DNA from: an uncultured Fusobacterium sp. | GTDB lineage: Bacteria > Fusobacteriota > Fusobacteriia > Fusobacteriales > Fusobacteriaceae | Direction: 5' to 3' | NCBI GenBank assembly: GCA_900545035.1 | Contig: UQXM01000069.1 | Location: forward strand, 1 to 9,591 | DNA length: 9,591 nt | Part shown: in pieces, positions 6,167 to 9,591 of the stretch | Layout of the letters: each line of letters starts with the position of its first letter | Position numbering within the stretch: position 1 is the first letter of the stretch | Notes under the pieces: model-generated | Databases searched by the model: none | What the model was told of the DNA's origin: nothing | Seen by the model: only the letters and a program-made list of their open reading frames with translations | Translations under genes and position numbers: made by a program

Positions 6167-7078
6167 TTACTCCTTTGGCTGTTCTCCGTATTCCTCAAGA
6201 AGCTGATTATATATCTCTTCTATTCTTCTGAATCTGTTTCTTATTCCCGATTTTGATATTCCTATCATCTCTGCCAGTTCCTGCAGAGAACTTTCAGGAT
6301 TGTGAAGTCTTAAAAATGCCACTTCTTCCAAAACCGGAGTGAGATTATTTATCCCTATTTTTTCTCCTATATAGTTAATCTGTTTTATCTGTCTTATTCC
6401 TGTGTTGAGAGTTTTTGTTTCATTGGCAACTTCCCAGTTCATCTCTCTGATTGTTTTGTTTTTCAAATCTTTCATCATAGTTGTTTCTTCATATTTGTAA
6501 AACTCTTTCATTGAGCCTATCATTACAAGAAGATCCATAATATCTTCAGAGTTTCTCAGATACACCAGATTTTTATTTCTTTTTTTTGTCTTGGATACTT
6601 TTTTGCCAAGATTTGATAAAATATCAAAAAGTTCATCAGCAATTTTTTCTCCGTCAATGAAAAAATCCAAAGCATATTCTTTTTCGGGAGTTTTAATATA
6701 TCCTGTTGACAGAAAAAGCCCTCTTATAAATCCTGCTGTTTTCTGTTCATCATCTTTTATTTTTTCTCCTCTGTAATCATCAAGAAGTTTCAGAAATTCT
6801 TTAAATCCCTTTTGATTTACAGCACCTATAATATATATATTGTGTTCTCCGAAATTTTTGCTTGTTGAATATTTAACATTTAAATTCAATCCGCTTATCT
6901 CTTTCAAAACTCTGTAAACTCTGTTTGCCAGTTCGATACTCTCCAATTTCAGTTCTATATGATTTTCAAATACAGCTTCTTTTGCATCAAGTATCCCACG
7001 CAGTTCTGCAATCTTTTCTTTTTTTGAATATCCGCCCTTTTTTATTATCTCATTTTTTACTTGATAAGTATAGGACAT
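6167..7078 (-). CDS. whiA: WhiA-family DNA-binding regulator
   Basis: WhiA proteins combine a LAGLIDADG-like fold without nuclease activity and a C-terminal helix-turn-helix. In Actinobacteria they act in sporulation, and in Bacillus they affect cell division and chromosome segregation. The 303 residues fit the family length. The N-terminal region opens with SYTYQVKNEI. The LAGLIDADG-like core is seen at AGFIRGLFLSTGYIKTP (115-131). The conserved central stretch is YKYEETTMMKDLKNKT (194-209) followed by NWEVANETKT (214-223), where most relatives have NCETAN, so the usual Cys is Trp here. The HTH region is at about 248-290 and includes PESSLQELAEMIGISKSGIR (261-280). The ATG at 7078 has an AAAGGAG ribosome site about 7 bases upstream, and only 15 bases separate it from polA. 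In Gram-positive bacteria whiA usually sits with rapZ and yvcK; here it sits between polA and ribF. Its targets cannot be read from the sequence. Confidence 0.94.
   Translation of the reverse strand: MSYTYQVKNEIIKKGGYSKKEKIAELRGILDAKEAVFENHIELKLESIELANRVYRVLKEISGLNLNVKYSTSKNFGEHNIYIIGAVNQKGFKEFLKLLDDYRGEKIKDDEQKTAGFIRGLFLSTGYIKTPEKEYALDFFIDGEKIADELFDILSNLGKKVSKTKKRNKNLVYLRNSEDIMDLLVMIGSMKEFYKYEETTMMKDLKNKTIREMNWEVANETKTLNTGIRQIKQINYIGEKIGINNLTPVLEEVAFLRLHNPESSLQELAEMIGISKSGIRNRFRRIEEIYNQLLEEYGEQPKE
6170..6176 (-). promoter_or_regulatory. Ribosome binding site of ribF
   Basis: AAGGAG lies in the last codons of whiA, directly before its TAA stop, 13 bases upstream of the ATG at 6156. It supports that ATG over the upstream in-frame ATG at 6198. 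The spacer is longer than optimal, so ribF may partly depend on ribosomes finishing whiA. Confidence 0.6.
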
Positions 7079-7093
7079 CTGTTTCTCCTTTCC

Positions 7094-9591
7094 TTATTTT
7101 GCCTCTGCCCAATTATTTCCGGCAGAGCTGTTTACCTCTAATTCCACATTTTTAAACTTAACACTGTTTTTCATAATATCTTCTATCACTTTTCTGTACT
7201 CTTCCACTTTTTCATCTTTTATTTCAAAAATAAGTTCGTCGTGCACTTGAAGAAGAAGTTTTATATCTTCTTTGTCTTTCAGAACTTTATACAGTTCAAT
7301 CATAACTTTTTTTATAATTTCAGCAGCTGTTCCCTGAATAACAGTATTCACTGCCATTCTTTCAGCCTGACTTCTTATATTTTTATTTTTTGAATTTATT
7401 CCTTCAATATCTCTTCTTCTGTTGAAATATGTTTCGGCATATCCTGTTTCTTCGGCTCTTTTTATAATTTCTTCTTCAAGGATTTTTACCTTTGGATACT
7501 CTGCAAAATATTTTGCAATATAGTCTTCTGCATCTTTTCTGGTAATTTTCAACTCTTTTGCCAATCCAAATGCTGTTTTTCCATAAATGATACTGAAATT
7601 TACTATCTTGGCAGCTGTTCTCTGCTCTCTTGAAACCTCTTCATTTTCAGCAAGTCCGAAAATTTTTCTTGCTGTCAAATCATGCAGGTCTTTTTTAGCT
7701 CTGTAAGCACTGATAAGATTTTCGTCTCCGGAAATTTCTGTAAGAACTCTCAACTCAATTTGTGAATAATCTATTCCCAGAAGTTTGTAACCTTTTTTTG
7801 CTGTGAATCCTTCTCTTATTCTCATTCCGTCATCAGTTTTTACAGGAATATTCTGCAGATTTGGATCTGATGAAGACAATCTTCCTGTGGCTGTTCCTGT
7901 CTGATTAAAACTTGTATGTATTCTGTTGTTTTCGTCCACAGCTTTTGGAAGAGCATCAATATATGTGGATTTTAGTTTTGAAAGTTTTCTGTATTCTAAT
8001 ATATATTTAGCTATCTCTTCTCCTCTTGCTTCCAACTCTTCAAGAACTTCCACATTTGTGGAAAGCCCTGTTTTTGTCTTTTTCACAGGAGCAATATTAA
8101 GATTTATGAAAAGTACCTCTGCCAGCTGTTTCGGAGAATTAAGATTAAAACTTCCCCCTGCAATTTTGTAAATTTCCTTTTCCAAAATTTCAAGTTTTTC
8201 TCCTACTTCTTCGCCAAACTTATGAAAATATTCGGGACTTATCATTATCCCCTCTTCCTCCATTGAATTTAACACTTCAATAAGAGGCATCTCAATATTT
8301 TTTAGCACGGTTGTTAGATTTTTTTCTTCAAGCTGCTCTTTTAAAGATAGATACACCTCTTTTACACCGTCAGCTCTTTCACACAAATATTCTCCATATT
8401 TTTCAATATCGGTTTCTTCAGGTTTTGCTTTCCCAAAAACATCAGCATATTTTTTAATCTCTTTTGAGCTTTCTGCTGCAAGCATTCCGTCAATATCTTC
8501 TCTCGTTTGAGCAGTGATAAGATGATATCCTATCATCTCGTCAAATTCCATATTTTCTGCCGAAATTTTAAAAACATTTCTTAAAATATTTTTAAAATTG
8601 TATGTTACAAATTTTTTGTTCAGAGAAAATATTTTATTTAAAAATTCTTTGCTTAAATTCTGATATTTTTCTCCAAGCTTTAATACATGATACAAAGGCA
8701 CATAATAATTTCTTGTATCTGTCGAAAAAGAAATTCCTGCTCCTTCACTGTAAAAATATATAAATTCGTCAGAATTTATATCCTCATACATAATATTAAA
8801 TTTTTCTTCTGTATCAGCTATCATTATCTGACTTTCTTTTATTTTTTTCGGCTGAGATACTTCTGAGTTTACAGAGAAAAGCCCAAGCTGTCCTCCGTTA
8901 TTTTCAGATTGTTCAGCTTTTGCTTCATTTTCCTCTTCAACCTCATTCAATCCCATTCTTTTTATAAGAGCTTTAAATCCAAGTTCTTTAAAAAGAGCCA
9001 AAAGTTTTTTGTTATCAATACTGTATTTTAAATCTTCCTCTTCTGCTTCCAAAGGTATTTCTGTTTCAATAGTTGCAAGTTTTCTGCTCAAAAATGCAGT
9101 TTCTTTGTCTTCCTTTATATTATTGATAAGAGAAGGTCCTATTCCGGAAATCTCTTTTAGCGAATCTACATTTTCATAAATCCCCTCAAGGTTTCCATAT
9201 TTCTCAAGCATAGGGATTGCTTTTTTCGGACCGACTTTTCTGACTCCCGGAATTCCGTCGCTGCTGTCCCCAATAAGCCCAAATAAATCGGGTATCATCT
9301 CAGGATAAACTCCCAAATGTTCTTTTACATCTTCTCTTGTGGAAAGAATTTTAAATCCTCCCCCGTCTCCTTTTCCAAGAAGAGCTATTTTTATATTTTC
9401 GTTCAAAAGCTGAGTCAAATCTTTGTCTCCTGTGATTATTATCACTTCAAATCCGTCTTTTGCAAATTTTCTGCTCAGAGTTCCCATAACATCGTCAGCT
9501 TCATATCCCGCTATTTTAAATCTTTCTATTCCAAAGCAATCCAAAACCTCTTCTATTCTTCCCATTTGAACCAAAAGGTCTTCAGGCATAG
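7094..9591 (-). CDS. polA: DNA polymerase I, 5' end cut off by window edge
   Basis: DNA polymerase I fills gaps and removes RNA primers in lagging-strand synthesis and excision repair. The 831 visible residues begin inside the 5'-3' exonuclease domain. The first visible ATG (9589) matches an internal MPDDL-like segment of the family, so roughly 90-100 N-terminal residues lie outside the window. The 5' nuclease shows GYEADD (28-33), TGDKDL (53-58) and the helix-hairpin region GDSSDGIPGVRKVGPK (107-122). A charged, low-complexity linker follows (about 215-250). The polymerase domain has TGRLSSSDPNLQNIP (568-582), motif A DYSQIELR (607-614), the O helix with R657, K661, F665 and Y669, and motif C QVHDE (781-785). 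The middle 3'-5' exonuclease-like domain is degenerate: the DxE site reads FYSE (279-282) and the YxxxD site reads YLCER (401-405), so proofreading is probably absent, as in Taq and Bacillus enzymes. It is the first visible gene of the run. Confidence 0.98.
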   Translation of the reverse strand, partial: MPEDLLVQMGRIEEVLDCFGIERFKIAGYEADDVMGTLSRKFAKDGFEVIIITGDKDLTQLLNENIKIALLGKGDGGGFKILSTREDVKEHLGVYPEMIPDLFGLIGDSSDGIPGVRKVGPKKAIPMLEKYGNLEGIYENVDSLKEISGIGPSLINNIKEDKETAFLSRKLATIETEIPLEAEEEDLKYSIDNKKLLALFKELGFKALIKRMGLNEVEEENEAKAEQSENNGGQLGLFSVNSEVSQPKKIKESQIMIADTEEKFNIMYEDINSDEFIYFYSEGAGISFSTDTRNYYVPLYHVLKLGEKYQNLSKEFLNKIFSLNKKFVTYNFKNILRNVFKISAENMEFDEMIGYHLITAQTREDIDGMLAAESSKEIKKYADVFGKAKPEETDIEKYGEYLCERADGVKEVYLSLKEQLEEKNLTTVLKNIEMPLIEVLNSMEEEGIMISPEYFHKFGEEVGEKLEILEKEIYKIAGGSFNLNSPKQLAEVLFINLNIAPVKKTKTGLSTNVEVLEELEARGEEIAKYILEYRKLSKLKSTYIDALPKAVDENNRIHTSFNQTGTATGRLSSSDPNLQNIPVKTDDGMRIREGFTAKKGYKLLGIDYSQIELRVLTEISGDENLISAYRAKKDLHDLTARKIFGLAENEEVSREQRTAAKIVNFSIIYGKTAFGLAKELKITRKDAEDYIAKYFAEYPKVKILEEEIIKRAEETGYAETYFNRRRDIEGINSKNKNIRSQAERMAVNTVIQGTAAEIIKKVMIELYKVLKDKEDIKLLLQVHDELIFEIKDEKVEEYRKVIEDIMKNSVKFKNVELEVNSSAGNNWAEAK

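Noticed and set aside
6157..6198. Longer ribF starting at 6198 inside whiA
   Set aside because: The 14 added residues do not resemble RibF, and the ATG at 6156 gives the family length and has a ribosome site.
6690..6740. LAGLIDADG-like stretch as a homing endonuclease
   Set aside because: The fold is part of all WhiA proteins, the catalytic acidic motif is not present here, and a complete C-terminal HTH follows.
1074..8171. Several plus-strand open frames of 60-113 codons (for example 5323-5664 and 6925-7155)
   Set aside because: They lie antisense within well-supported genes, show no recognisable family features, and have no convincing ribosome sites. They are shadows of purine-rich coding strands.
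1..9591. CRISPR arrays, tRNA or rRNA genes, insertion sequences, phage or toxin-antitoxin genes
   Set aside because: I looked on both strands and saw no regularly spaced repeats, no tRNA cloverleaf, no transposase motifs and no direct repeats that would mark a mobile element.

Overview
The window looks like ordinary chromosome from a low-GC, AT-rich bacterium, most likely a fusobacterium and perhaps Leptotrichiaceae. This rests on base composition, lysine- and isoleucine-rich proteins, A-rich Shine-Dalgarno regions and the presence of whiA in this gene set. No search was run, so the taxon is an inference. All genes lie on the minus strand and are described below in the direction of transcription, from the right edge to the left.

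Positions 9591 to 3052 hold a tightly packed housekeeping run: polA (5' end cut by the window edge), whiA, ribF, scpA and murJ. Gaps are 15 bases or less, or the genes overlap (ribF/scpA by 11 bases, scpA/murJ as TAATG, murJ/methyltransferase as TGATG). I see no terminator in this run. The genes serve DNA repair and replication, a WhiA-type DNA-binding regulator, flavin cofactor synthesis, chromosome condensation and lipid II flipping.

The last coupled gene (3052 to 1494) is an Eco57I/TaqI-type N6-adenine DNA methyltransferase with no restriction enzyme beside it. It is split by a one-base frameshift at an A7 tract near codon 34. The start, Shine-Dalgarno and motif X lie before the tract; motif I, NPPY and the specificity domain follow in the -1 frame. 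One extra A would restore a 519-residue protein. This is the most interesting point in the window. It may be phase variation, slippage, a fixed mutation or a homopolymer sequencing error.

Two further genes each have a recognisable promoter: a YaeR-like VOC metalloprotein (1432 to 1046) and a Bax inhibitor-1 family membrane protein (945 to 253). An intrinsic terminator at 228-191 follows the latter.

The left 190 bases carry no gene. They hold a good minus-strand promoter (83-111) with a 14-bp palindrome in its spacer, and about 20-75 bases downstream a long inverted repeat followed by a T run. This could be a leader or attenuator for a gene beyond the left edge, or a short RNA. Apart from the broken methyltransferase and this leader, I see nothing that looks like a new system.
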